DNA of 8,152 bases from UBA5972 sp964637875 (GCA_964637875.1 CAZWXK010000082.1:1-8152), one strand, 5' to 3'; shown: positions 1-6,957, numbered from the stretch's first letter. Numbers and translations are program-made. The notes: a model not told the origin generated them from the sequence alone.

Positions 1-93
1 GGCCCGGTCGGCCAGATGGACGATTCCGGCGACCCTTATCTCGACCAATTCATCAACGCCCGCGCCGAAGGCCCGATCGAATCGGTGCGATAA
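1..93 (+). CDS. C-terminal end of an MlaF-like ABC transporter ATPase (partial)
   Basis: Frame 1 is open from the window edge to TAA at 91-93 and encodes only the last 30 residues. They contain DPYLDQFINARAEGPI, which resembles the C-terminal tail of MlaF-type ATPases (in E. coli the equivalent reads roughly DPRVRQFLDGIADGP). Known of the family: MlaF is the cytoplasmic ATPase of the Mla/MCE complex that moves phospholipids between inner and outer membranes of Gram-negative cells. The Walker motifs lie outside the window, so the call rests on the tail alone. The downstream PqiA-domain gene at 646-1104 belongs to another family linked to MCE lipid transport, which fits. A different ABC ATPase cannot be excluded. 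Confidence 0.65.
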   Translation, partial: GPVGQMDDSGDPYLDQFINARAEGPIESVR

Positions 94-116
94 ACCCCAT
101 CGCCATCTTCTTCTTT
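87..116 (+). terminator. Possible weak terminator at the end of the mlaF-like gene
   Basis: GCGAT (87-91) pairs with ATCGC (99-103) around a 7-base loop. The stem overlaps the stop codon and is followed by a pyrimidine tract with many T (104-116) that forms the 5' end of the dispersed repeat. The stem is only 5 bp, so termination here is an inference. Confidence 0.35.
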
Positions 117-164
117 GCCCAAATACGCCGGGGGAGTCGCGCCAGCGACGGGGGCAGCGCCCCC
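107..164 (+). repeat. Dispersed hairpin repeat, copy 1
   Basis: This 58-base element recurs inverted at 5480-5536. Its first 32 bases (107-138, beginning CTTCTTCTTTGCCCAAATAC) are identical in both copies. Two hairpins follow: GTCGC (136-140)/GCGAC (145-149) with a 4-base loop, and GGGGGC (150-155)/GCCCCC (159-164) with loop AGC. The last 17 bases are also identical. The core contains a GAGTC (GANTC) site at 134-138. It starts 13 bases after the mlaF-like stop. I believe similar elements are scattered between genes in Rhodobacteraceae, but this is recalled, not searched. Confidence 0.85.
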
Positions 165-170
165 TTCTTT
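150..170 (+). terminator. GC hairpin with T-rich tail inside/after repeat copy 1
   Basis: GGGGGC (150-155) pairs with GCCCCC (159-164) around AGC, and TTCTTT follows at 165-170. This has the form of an intrinsic terminator with an interrupted T tract. It could end transcription from the mlaF-like gene and so isolate the downstream run starting at 272. Confidence 0.45.
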
Positions 171-183
171 CACCGGCCCGCCT

Positions 184-211
184 TTTGCCGAAACGCCCGA
201 GATGCTAACAG
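184..211 (+). promoter_or_regulatory. Weak promoter candidate ahead of the 272-643 gene
   Basis: TTTGCC (184-189) and TAACAG (206-211) are 16 bases apart. The match to the sigma-70 consensus is poor. It is listed because the two terminator-like hairpins upstream would make a new promoter necessary for the 272-3172 gene run. The rest of 165-260 is GC-rich non-coding sequence with a short inverted repeat, GCCGG (227-231)/CCGGC (243-247), and no other recognisable signal. Confidence 0.2.
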
Positions 212-271
212 GGCAGGGCAGGACGCGCCGGCCCCGTTTCTCCCGGCCGCCGCCACAACCGGAGGCCCGAC

Positions 272-643
272 ATGATCGAAACCCTCAAAGGCCTCGCCTT
301 CCTTGTCCTTCTGGTCGTGTTCTACCCCCTTCCCGTAACCGTGCTGGCGATCGCACTCATCCGGCTGGCGCTCGGTTGGGGACGACGGATACATCTGGCG
401 CTGGCCGGGGCCGGGGCCGCCCTTCCCGCCTATGTCGTCCTGTTCATGAAAACCGGCCTGTTCGGGGCAACCCTGCCCGGTTTCGCGCCATATGCCCTCA
501 TCGGGCTGTCGCTTGCCGGCGCGGCGTTCTGGGTGCTGGCCGCGCGCCGCGGTGGCATGGGGCATTTCTGGCTGGAACCTCTGGTCATGGCAGGCGCAAC
601 CGTCTATCTGTTGCTGGCAGTGCCCAACTGGATTGCCCATTGA
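272..643 (+). CDS. Small integral membrane protein of unknown function
   Basis: A 123-residue protein with no function I recognise. It is almost entirely hydrophobic, with likely membrane segments around residues 6-30, 41-58, 70-91 and 101-119. Short basic stretches (R31, GWGRR near 36-39, and ARR at 91-93) separate them. No cysteine pair, nucleotide-binding motif or signal peptidase site is visible. The start ATG is preceded by GGAG at 261-264, seven bases upstream, which is good spacing. The next gene begins two bases after the stop, so the pair is almost certainly co-transcribed and may be translationally coupled. Lying between an MCE-transporter ATPase and a PqiA-domain protein, it may take part in envelope lipid handling; that is inferred from position only. 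Confidence 0.8.
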   Translation: MIETLKGLAFLVLLVVFYPLPVTVLAIALIRLALGWGRRIHLALAGAGAALPAYVVLFMKTGLFGATLPGFAPYALIGLSLAGAAFWVLAARRGGMGHFWLEPLVMAGATVYLLLAVPNWIAH

Positions 644-645
644 CG

Positions 646-1096
646 ATGCGCCTTGCCCTGATCATCGCCAACCTGTCGCTGCTGGTGCTGTTTCCGGTTG
701 CCTGGTTCGCGCCGATCCTCAAATCGGGGCTGCTGCCCTTTCTCAGCCTCAGCGAAAACTCGATCATCACCGCGCTTCAGGGGATCTGGCAGCATGACGT
801 CTATCTGGCGCTCCTTATGACGTTTTTCGCGATCTTCGCCCCCTATATCAAGATCATCGGGCTGGCGCTGATCCATTTCGACCTGCTGAGCGCGCGGCTG
901 ATGGCCCCGCTGACCTTCATCGGCAAGCTGGCCATGGCCGACATCTTTGTAATCGCGCTTTACATCGTGCTTTATACCGGCATCAGGGTCGCCGGGGTTC
1001 AGGGGCGCGTGGAAACCGCCTGGGGGCTGTATCTGTTCACCGGATGCGTGGTTGCCTCGCTGGTGATCTCGTTCCTGACCGCAAGGATGCACAAAA

Positions 1097-1104
<8 letters not shown>
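646..1104 (+). CDS. PqiA-domain (paraquat-inducible protein A) membrane protein
   Basis: A 152-residue protein with about four membrane segments (roughly residues 3-23, 53-77, 96-115 and 126-146). The stretch LPFLSLSENSIITALQGIW (30-48) between segments 1 and 2 is typical of single-domain PqiA-family proteins in alphaproteobacteria, as I remember them. Known of the family: PqiA/LetA proteins partner MCE proteins (PqiB/LetB) in lipid transport across the envelope, although the role of short single-domain versions is unclear. Full E. coli PqiA has two such domains plus zinc-binding cysteines; here there is one domain and only one cysteine (134), so the metal site is absent. ATG 646 lies two bases after the upstream stop; the reading frame is open further upstream, but that extension runs through the repeat and has atypical composition. 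The 3' end overlaps radA by 8 bases. Confidence 0.8.
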
Positions 1105-2461
<1,357 letters not shown>

Positions 2462-2515
2462 ACAACAGGGCAAACGGGGCGGAAAACCCCGGAACAGGCC
2501 CGGAACGGGAACGAG

Positions 2516-3172
2516 ATGGTAGGTTTTACACTTGTCGATGCAGGGGTTGCGGGCATCATCCTGATCTCGGCCATTCTTGCCTATTCGCGCGGTTTCGTGC
2601 GCGAGACCCTGGCCATTGCAGGCTGGGTCGCGGCGGCGGCGGTCGGGTTCGTCTTTGCCCCCCAGGCCGAGCCGCTGATCAAGGAAATCCCGGTCGTCGG
2701 CGATTTTCTGGCCAATTCATGCGAATTGTCGATGATCACCGCCTTTTTCGCGGTCTTTGCGGTTGCGCTGATCGTCGTGTCGATCTTTACCCCGCTGTTT
2801 TCCAATCTCGTGCGCAAATCGGCGCTGGGCGGCTTCGATGCGGGGCTGGGCTTTCTTTTCGGCGTTCTGCGGGGCGTGGTTCTGGTGGCGCTGGCCTTTG
2901 TCGCCTATGACCGGATCATTCCGGCAGCCGAGGGCATGCCGATCGTCGATGATTCCCGTTCGGCGGCGATCTTTGCCCAGACCAGGGACGCGATCGAAAG
3001 GCAGATCCCGACCCGGGCGCCCGAATGGATCGTCACCCGCTACGAGCAGCTGACCCAACCCTGCCTTGCCAGCCAGGGAAAACGCGGCACGGGCATCCGC
3101 CTGCCCCAGATCACGCCAGGCTCGACCCCTTCCAACAAGGTGATCCGTGTCACCCCCGGATCGGGTGCCTGA
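2516..3172 (+). CDS. cvpA: CvpA family membrane protein
   Basis: A 218-residue protein with four likely membrane helices near residues 5-22, 31-49, 71-95 and 105-131, matching the CvpA/colicin V production family. The N-terminal pattern DAGVAGIILISAILAYSRGF (8-27), followed by a conserved RE and GW, is characteristic. The C-terminal 85 residues are soluble and contain a proline/serine-rich tail (about 198-218). Known: in E. coli cvpA lies directly upstream of purF and affects colicin V export and envelope stress resistance; its biochemical role is unsettled. The same order, cvpA then purF, holds here. The start follows GGGAACGAG immediately upstream, a modest ribosome site. The 54-base gap after radA (2462-2515) has no terminator, so it probably belongs to the radA transcript. 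Confidence 0.9.
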   Translation: MVGFTLVDAGVAGIILISAILAYSRGFVRETLAIAGWVAAAAVGFVFAPQAEPLIKEIPVVGDFLANSCELSMITAFFAVFAVALIVVSIFTPLFSNLVRKSALGGFDAGLGFLFGVLRGVVLVALAFVAYDRIIPAAEGMPIVDDSRSAAIFAQTRDAIERQIPTRAPEWIVTRYEQLTQPCLASQGKRGTGIRLPQITPGSTPSNKVIRVTPGSGA

Positions 3173-3189
3173 GCGGGCGCGAAAATCCG

Positions 3190-3218
3190 TTGTCGTGAAA
3201 ACTTCGTGATTTTGTGCA
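3190..3218 (+). promoter_or_regulatory. Candidate purF promoter
   Basis: TTGTCG (3190-3195) and TGTGCA (3213-3218) are 17 bases apart in the gap between cvpA and purF. The -35 is reasonable and the -10 poor. The element overlaps an A+T-rich inverted repeat, AAAATC (3182-3187)/GATTTT (3208-3213), and two direct copies of TCGTGA (3193-3198 and 3204-3209), which could be protein-binding sites. A GANTC methylation site lies at 3228-3232. Confidence 0.25.
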
Positions 3219-3241
3219 TGCCGGGGTGACTCTCGCGCGGG

Positions 3242-3280
3242 GCCGAATTAAGAGGGGGCAGACTTCGGCTGCCTGGGATG
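3242..3280 (+). promoter_or_regulatory. Structured purF ribosome-binding region
   Basis: A strong Shine-Dalgarno-like AAGAGGGGG lies at 3250-3258, about 20 bases before ATG 3278, which is too far on a linear transcript. Between them GGCAG (3257-3261) pairs with CTGCC (3269-3273) around a 7-base loop. If formed, this leaves AGAGG (3252-3256) about four bases from the ATG. A competing pairing, GCCGAA (3242-3247) with TTCGGC (3264-3269), would put the SD in a loop and cannot coexist with the first. A CTG at 3269 in the purF frame is an alternative but rare start at good distance from the SD. Confidence 0.4.
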
Positions 3281-4762
3281 CGACACACCATGCGTGACCT
3301 GACGAAACCCTTCCTCCCTCATCCCTTCGACGACGACAACCTGCACGAGGAATGCGGCGTCTTTGGCGCCATCGGCCTGTCGGATGCCGCCAATTTCGTG
3401 GCGCTCGGCCTGCATGCGTTGCAGCATCGCGGGCAGGAGGCCGGCGGCATCGTTTCCCATGATCCGCAAACGGGGTTCAATTCGGTCCGGCGGTTCGGCT
3501 ATGTGCGCGACAATTTCACCCGGGCCGATCTGATGGAAACCCTGCCCGGCGAGGTTGCCATCGGTCATGTGCGCTATTCCACTGCGGGCAACAAGGGCCA
3601 GACGGCGATCCGCGATGTGCAGCCCTTTTTTGGCGAATTTTCCATGGGCGGCTGTGCCATTGCCCATAACGGCAACATCACCAATGCGGTCGCGCTCAGG
3701 CGCGAGCTGATTGCGCATGGCTCGATCTTCCAGTCCAGTTCCGACAGCGAATGCATCATCCACCTGATGGCGCGTTCGATCCAGGAAACCATCGGCGAAC
3801 GCCTCAAGGATGCGCTGCGCCGGGTCGAAGGCGCCTTTTCCATCGTCGCCATGACGCGCAGCAAGCTGATCGGCGTGCGCGATCCCCTTGGCGTGCGGCC
3901 GCTCATGCTGGGCAAGCTGGGGGCGGGTTGGGTGCTGAGTTCGGAAACCTGCGCGCTCGACATCATCGGCGCCGAATTCATCCGCGAAATCGAGCCCGGC
4001 GAAATGGTGGTCATCAACGGCAACGGTATCGAGAGCTTCAAGCCCTTCGACCCGCGCGCGCCTCGGCCCTGCATCTTTGAACATGTCTATTTCTCGCGCC
4101 CCGACAGCATTCTGGGCGGACGATCCGTCTATGAAACCCGCCGCGCGATCGGTATCGAGCTGGCCCGCGAGGCCCCGGTCGAGGCCGATCTCGTCTGCCC
4201 CGTGCCCGACAGCGGCACGCCGGCGGCCATCGGATACGCCGCCGAAAGCGGCATCCCCTATGGCATGGGAATCATCCGCAACCAGTATATGGGCCGCACC
4301 TTCATCGAGCCGACCGAACAGATCCGCAACATGGGCGTGCGGCTGAAACTGAACGTGAACCGTGCCCTCATCAGGGGCAAGCGGGTCGTGCTGGTCGATG
4401 ACAGCGTCGTGCGCGGCACGACCAGCCGCAAGATCAAGGAAATGATCGTCGATGCCGGTGCGCGCGAGGTGCATTTCCGTATCGCTTCGCCGCCGACCAT
4501 GTGGCCCTGCTTCTATGGTGTGGACACGCCCGAGCGTGACAAGCTGCTGGCCGCCTCGATGACCGAGGACGAGATGCGCAGGCATCTGTCGGTAGACAGC
4601 CTGCGCTTTGTCTCGCTTGACGGGCTTTACCGGGCCTGCGGCGCCGAACAGGGGCGCGACCAGGGCAGCCCGCAATTCTGTGACGCCTGCTTTTCAGGCG
4701 ACTACCCGATCCGCCCACGGGACATGTTGGAGCGGGGTTTTGAAATGAAGGCCGCAAAATGA
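3278..4762 (+). CDS. purF: Amidophosphoribosyltransferase (PurF), Fe-S type
   Basis: A 494-residue enzyme making 5-phosphoribosylamine from PRPP and glutamine, the first committed step of purine synthesis. The N-terminal glutaminase domain begins at Cys26 (EECGVFGAIG) and includes HVRYSTAG (97-104) and HNGNITN (130-136). The C-terminal phosphoribosyltransferase domain carries the PRPP loop VVLVDDSVVRGTTS (370-383). About 25 residues precede the nucleophile, so propeptide removal to expose Cys26 is expected, as in Bacillus. The four [4Fe-4S] ligands of the Bacillus enzyme appear conserved as Cys265, Cys411, Cys468 and Cys471, suggesting oxygen-sensitive stability; E. coli PurF lacks this cluster. 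The start could be ATG 3278 or ATG 3290 (MRDLTKP); both lie in the dispensable propeptide. The stop overlaps the next start (ATGA). Confidence 0.97.
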   Translation: MRHTMRDLTKPFLPHPFDDDNLHEECGVFGAIGLSDAANFVALGLHALQHRGQEAGGIVSHDPQTGFNSVRRFGYVRDNFTRADLMETLPGEVAIGHVRYSTAGNKGQTAIRDVQPFFGEFSMGGCAIAHNGNITNAVALRRELIAHGSIFQSSSDSECIIHLMARSIQETIGERLKDALRRVEGAFSIVAMTRSKLIGVRDPLGVRPLMLGKLGAGWVLSSETCALDIIGAEFIREIEPGEMVVINGNGIESFKPFDPRAPRPCIFEHVYFSRPDSILGGRSVYETRRAIGIELAREAPVEADLVCPVPDSGTPAAIGYAAESGIPYGMGIIRNQYMGRTFIEPTEQIRNMGVRLKLNVNRALIRGKRVVLVDDSVVRGTTSRKIKEMIVDAGAREVHFRIASPPTMWPCFYGVDTPERDKLLAASMTEDEMRRHLSVDSLRFVSLDGLYRACGAEQGRDQGSPQFCDACFSGDYPIRPRDMLERGFEMKAAK

Positions 4763-5448
4763 CCGACGAAAAAGCAAAGAAGATCGCCCTTGTGACAGGT
4801 GCCTCGCGCGGATTCGGCGCGGCAACGGCCGAAGAGCTTGCCGCGCGTGGCTGGCATGTGATCGCGGTGGCGCGCACCAGCGGTGCGCTGGAAGAGCTGG
4901 ACGACCGGATCGTCGCGCGCGGTGGCAGCACAACCCTCGTGCCCATCGACATCACCGAGGACGAGAGCCTCCGGGGGATGTGCCTGTCGATCTACAAGCG
5001 CTGGGGTCATGTCGATCTGCTGGTCCATTGCGCCATTCACGCCAGCCCCCTGTCGCCGGCGGGTCATGTGCCCGAAAGCGACCTGGACAAGAGCCTTGCG
5101 ATCAACATTCGCGCAACCCAGCGCATCATCACCATGGTCGAGCCGCTGCTCAAGGCGGTTGACGGGGCGGTTGCCGTTCTGCCGGTCGATCGCGATGTGG
5201 TGGGGCGGAAATTCTTTGCCGCCTATGGGTTTTCCAAGGCGGCGCAGCAGGCGATCTGGGATTCATGGGCCGCCGAGACCAGGGTGATCGGTCCCCGTGT
5301 CATCAGTTTCGCCCCCCGTCCCATGCCCACGGCAACGCGCGGTCGGTTCTATCCCGGCGAGGATCGCGACGCCCTGACGCCCCCCCGTGACGAGGCCGTG
5401 CGTTTCGTGGACAGCCTTGCCCGGACAGCACCCGCCGAAGCCGGCTGA
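4759..5448 (+). CDS. Atypical short-chain dehydrogenase/reductase (SDR) family protein
   Basis: A 229-residue Rossmann protein. The cofactor loop TGASRGFG (13-20) is intact and followed by ARTSGALEEL (38-47). Asn116 (AINIRAT) and the YxxxK pair Tyr156/Lys160 (YGFSK) are present. The catalytic serine, expected about 13 residues before the tyrosine, is missing: that stretch reads LPVDRDVVGR (141-150). The usual NNAG motif is replaced by HCAI (90-93). It may therefore bind a nucleotide without normal dehydrogenase activity, or use another residue; no substrate can be assigned. The ATG overlaps the purF stop (ATGA) with AAGG at 4748-4751 as ribosome site, so the two are translationally coupled. 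From memory, similar SDRs follow purF in other Rhodobacteraceae. The reading ends at TGA with no nearby T-rich terminator. Confidence 0.85.
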   Translation: MTDEKAKKIALVTGASRGFGAATAEELAARGWHVIAVARTSGALEELDDRIVARGGSTTLVPIDITEDESLRGMCLSIYKRWGHVDLLVHCAIHASPLSPAGHVPESDLDKSLAINIRATQRIITMVEPLLKAVDGAVAVLPVDRDVVGRKFFAAYGFSKAAQQAIWDSWAAETRVIGPRVISFAPRPMPTATRGRFYPGEDRDALTPPRDEAVRFVDSLARTAPAEAG

Positions 5449-5466
5449 ATGATGCGTGGGCGCCGA

Positions 5467-5492
5467 GGGCAGCGGCCATGGGGGCGCTGCCC
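5467..5492 (+). terminator. Strong hairpin downstream of the SDR gene
   Basis: GGGCAGCG (5467-5474) pairs perfectly with CGCTGCCC (5485-5492) around a 10-base loop, 18 bases after the SDR stop. There is no T tract after it, so it may slow or protect the 3' end rather than terminate. It overlaps, and competes with, the terminal hairpin of repeat copy 2. Confidence 0.3.
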
Positions 5493-5536
5493 CCGTCCCT
5501 GCGGGACTCCCCCGGCGTATTTGGGCAAAGAAGAAG
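5480..5536 (-). repeat. Dispersed hairpin repeat, copy 2 (inverted relative to copy 1)
   Basis: Read on the minus strand from 5536 to 5480 this matches copy 1 (107-164). The first 32 bases are identical, then comes the stem GTCCC (5507-5503)/GGGAC (5499-5495) with loop GCA, then the identical GGGGGC/AGC/GCCCCC hairpin (5494-5480). Relative to copy 1, the fourth base pair of the first stem changes from G-C to C-G and the loop loses one base, so pairing is kept. The GANTC site is at 5505-5509. It lies 37 bases beyond the hydratase-family stop, in the same orientation to that gene as copy 1 to the mlaF-like gene. Confidence 0.85.
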
Positions 5537-5556
5537 GGGCGGGGCATGGGCGCCCC
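5527..5556 (-). terminator. Intrinsic terminator of the hydratase-family gene
   Basis: On the minus strand GGGGCG (5556-5551) pairs with CGCCCC (5541-5536) around a 9-base loop. TTCTTCTTT (5535-5527), the start of repeat copy 2, follows directly and acts as an interrupted T tract. It sits 17 bases past the stop codon. Confidence 0.55.
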
Positions 5557-5573
5557 GCGGGGTCATTGCCGCG

Positions 5574-6365
5574 TCATTGGTGCCAGTCGGGCGGGCGTTT
5601 TTCCAGGAATGCGGCGATCCCTTCCTCGGTGTCGCGATAGAGCATGTTTTCCGCCATGACCTCGGCCGTATAGGCATAGGCCTGCTCCAGTGGCATCTGG
5701 ATCTGTTCATAGAACGCCTGCTTGCCGATCCTGACAGCCGCGCCCAGCTTGTCGGCGACGGTTTCGGCCAGTTCGCGCGTGGTGTCGGCAAGCCGGTCCT
5801 CGGGGACGGCCTGGTTGATCAGGCCCAGTTCCGCGGCCCGGTCGGCCTGGATGAACCTGCCGGTCGTGAGCATCTCGAAGGCCTGCTTGCGCGCAATGTT
5901 GCGCGACAGCGCCACCATCGGAGTCGAGCAGAACAGCCCGATATTCACGCCGTTCACCCCGAATCGCGTGCTCGTGGCTGCCACCGCCATGTCGCAGCTC
6001 GCAACCAGCTGGCACCCGGCCGCCGTTGCGATTCCATGGACCTGGGCGATGACTGGCTGGGGCAGGCGGGGAATCGTTGTCATCAGGCGCGAGCAGCGCT
6101 GGAACAGGTCGCGGAAATAGGCCTTGCCGCCATCCTGGGCCTGGCGTCCCGCTGTCATTTCCCGCAGGTCGTGGCCGGCGCAGAAGGCCTTGCCACTGCC
6201 GCGCAGGATCACGGCGCGGATCGAACGGTCGTTCATCAGGCTGTCGAACTGCTCCTGCAGCGCGGCCAGCATGGCATCGGACAGGGCGTTGAGATTGGCC
6301 GGAGAGTTCATCGTCAGCGTTGCGATGGCGTCGTTGTCGCTGCGCAGCAGGATCGGTTCATCCAT
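5574..6365 (-). CDS. Enoyl-CoA hydratase/isomerase family protein (ECHDC3-like)
   Basis: A 263-residue crotonase-fold protein of usual length. The CoA/oxyanion-hole regions FCAGHDL (61-67) and GIATAAGCQLVASCD (111-125) are clear. The layout GVNIGLFCSTP (139-149) resembles the ECHDC3 subgroup rather than classical hydratases. By hand alignment to rat ECHS1, the second catalytic glutamate is kept (Glu164, AFEM), while the first, in the canonical PE motif, is replaced by Gly139. Hydration of trans-2-enoyl-CoA is therefore not assured; isomerase, hydrolase or other crotonase chemistry is possible. The start at 6365 is chosen because AGAGGGG lies just upstream on the minus strand; the open frame continues further but would run into the divergent thioesterase gene. 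It shares a 76-base divergent spacer with that gene. Confidence 0.9.
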   Translation of the reverse strand: MDEPILLRSDNDAIATLTMNSPANLNALSDAMLAALQEQFDSLMNDRSIRAVILRGSGKAFCAGHDLREMTAGRQAQDGGKAYFRDLFQRCSRLMTTIPRLPQPVIAQVHGIATAAGCQLVASCDMAVAATSTRFGVNGVNIGLFCSTPMVALSRNIARKQAFEMLTTGRFIQADRAAELGLINQAVPEDRLADTTRELAETVADKLGAAVRIGKQAFYEQIQMPLEQAYAYTAEVMAENMLYRDTEEGIAAFLEKRPPDWHQ

Positions 6366-6377
6366 GGTCTTTCCCCT

Positions 6378-6404
6378 CTTGTATCCCCTTTGCGTTGGGG
6401 CAAG
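6378..6404. promoter_or_regulatory. Divergent spacer with interrupted inverted repeat
   Basis: The 76 bases between the two divergent genes must hold both promoters. The most regular element is CTTG (6378-6381), CCCC (6385-6388), an 8-base centre, GGGG (6397-6400) and CAAG (6401-6404), an inverted repeat with a 3-base asymmetry. It could be an operator shared by both genes. TTGCGT at 6390-6395 is a possible plus-strand -35 but no convincing -10 follows. Confidence 0.3.
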
Positions 6405-6441
6405 TGTAGTCATGTGCAATGTCCTGGAAAAGGGGGGAGAG

Positions 6442-6900
6442 ATGCAGCCGGTCATGAACGTTGCGGAACTGAACGACCTGATGGCCCGGGTATTTCCGCA
6501 GGTGGACGGCCAGTTCGAGGTCGTCGCGCTTGGCGCCGAGGGGGTGATCATGCGCATGCCCGTGGATGATCGCCATCTGCGCCCCGGCGGTACCGTCTCG
6601 GGGCCAAGCATGTTCGCGCTGGCCGATTGCGCCTTCTACATGGCGGTGCTGGCGATGATCGGCCCGCGCACGCTGAGCGTCACCACCAATTGCTGCATCG
6701 ATTTCCTGCGCAAGCCCGCGCCGGGCGATCTGATCGGCACGGCGCGCATCCTGAAACTGGGCAAGCGGCTGTGCGTGGGCGACGTGCTGATTCATTCCGA
6801 CGCCCACCCCGAGGGCGGCCCGGTTGCGCGCGCCAGCGTGACCTATGCGATCGCGCCCGCGGGGCTGGGGCAGGAGGAAACCGGCCCGGCGATGGGGTAA
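6442..6900 (+). CDS. PaaI-family hotdog-fold acyl-CoA thioesterase
   Basis: A 152-residue protein of usual hotdog thioesterase length. The central block LRPGGTVSGPSMFALADCAFYMA (46-68) corresponds to the hotdog helix, where PaaI-type enzymes carry an H/N-G-G...D signature; Asp62 is in the expected acidic position, though the usual second glycine is proline (GP, 54-55). A strand-rich half follows (TTNCCIDFLRKPAPGD, 81-96, then RASVTYAI, 130-137). Known role of the family: hydrolysing acyl- or aryl-CoA thioesters in the cytoplasm; the substrate is not predictable. ATG 6442 is preferred because AAGGGGGG (6430-6437) lies at proper distance; ATG 6412 and ATG 6454 are in frame but have poorer ribosome sites. 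It is divergent from a hydratase-family gene, suggesting a shared acyl-CoA pathway. Confidence 0.87.
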   Translation: MQPVMNVAELNDLMARVFPQVDGQFEVVALGAEGVIMRMPVDDRHLRPGGTVSGPSMFALADCAFYMAVLAMIGPRTLSVTTNCCIDFLRKPAPGDLIGTARILKLGKRLCVGDVLIHSDAHPEGGPVARASVTYAIAPAGLGQEETGPAMG

Positions 6901-6949
6901 AATAATACCCATTTCACAACACGTTGTTTTTGCGCGATATTTCGCGCAA
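6895..6949. promoter_or_regulatory. Cluster of three palindromes ahead of the rplM promoter
   Basis: An A+T-rich stretch between the thioesterase stop and the rplM promoter holds GGGTA (6895-6899)/TACCC (6906-6910), ACAAC (6916-6920)/GTTGT (6923-6927), and a perfect 8-bp pair TTGCGCGA (6930-6937)/TCGCGCAA (6942-6949) around TATT. None is followed by a T tract on the plus strand, so they are weak terminators at best. The last ends eight bases before the rplM -35 and could be a regulator site. Confidence 0.35.
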
Positions 6950-6957
6950 TACCCCTC

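Noticed and set aside
110..170. CTTCTTT at 110-116 and 164-170 as target-site duplications of a mobile element
   Set aside because: Copy 2 has no matching duplication; the two T-rich stretches are better explained as terminator tails.
115..645. Upstream extension of the PqiA-domain frame
   Set aside because: The extension begins inside the repeat, is proline/arginine rich and overlaps the better-supported 272-643 gene in another frame.
3248..4675. Long minus-strand open frame opposite purF (about 475 codons)
   Set aside because: It is antisense to a clear purF and its product is rich in H, D, R and G without any family match, the usual artefact of high GC at third positions.
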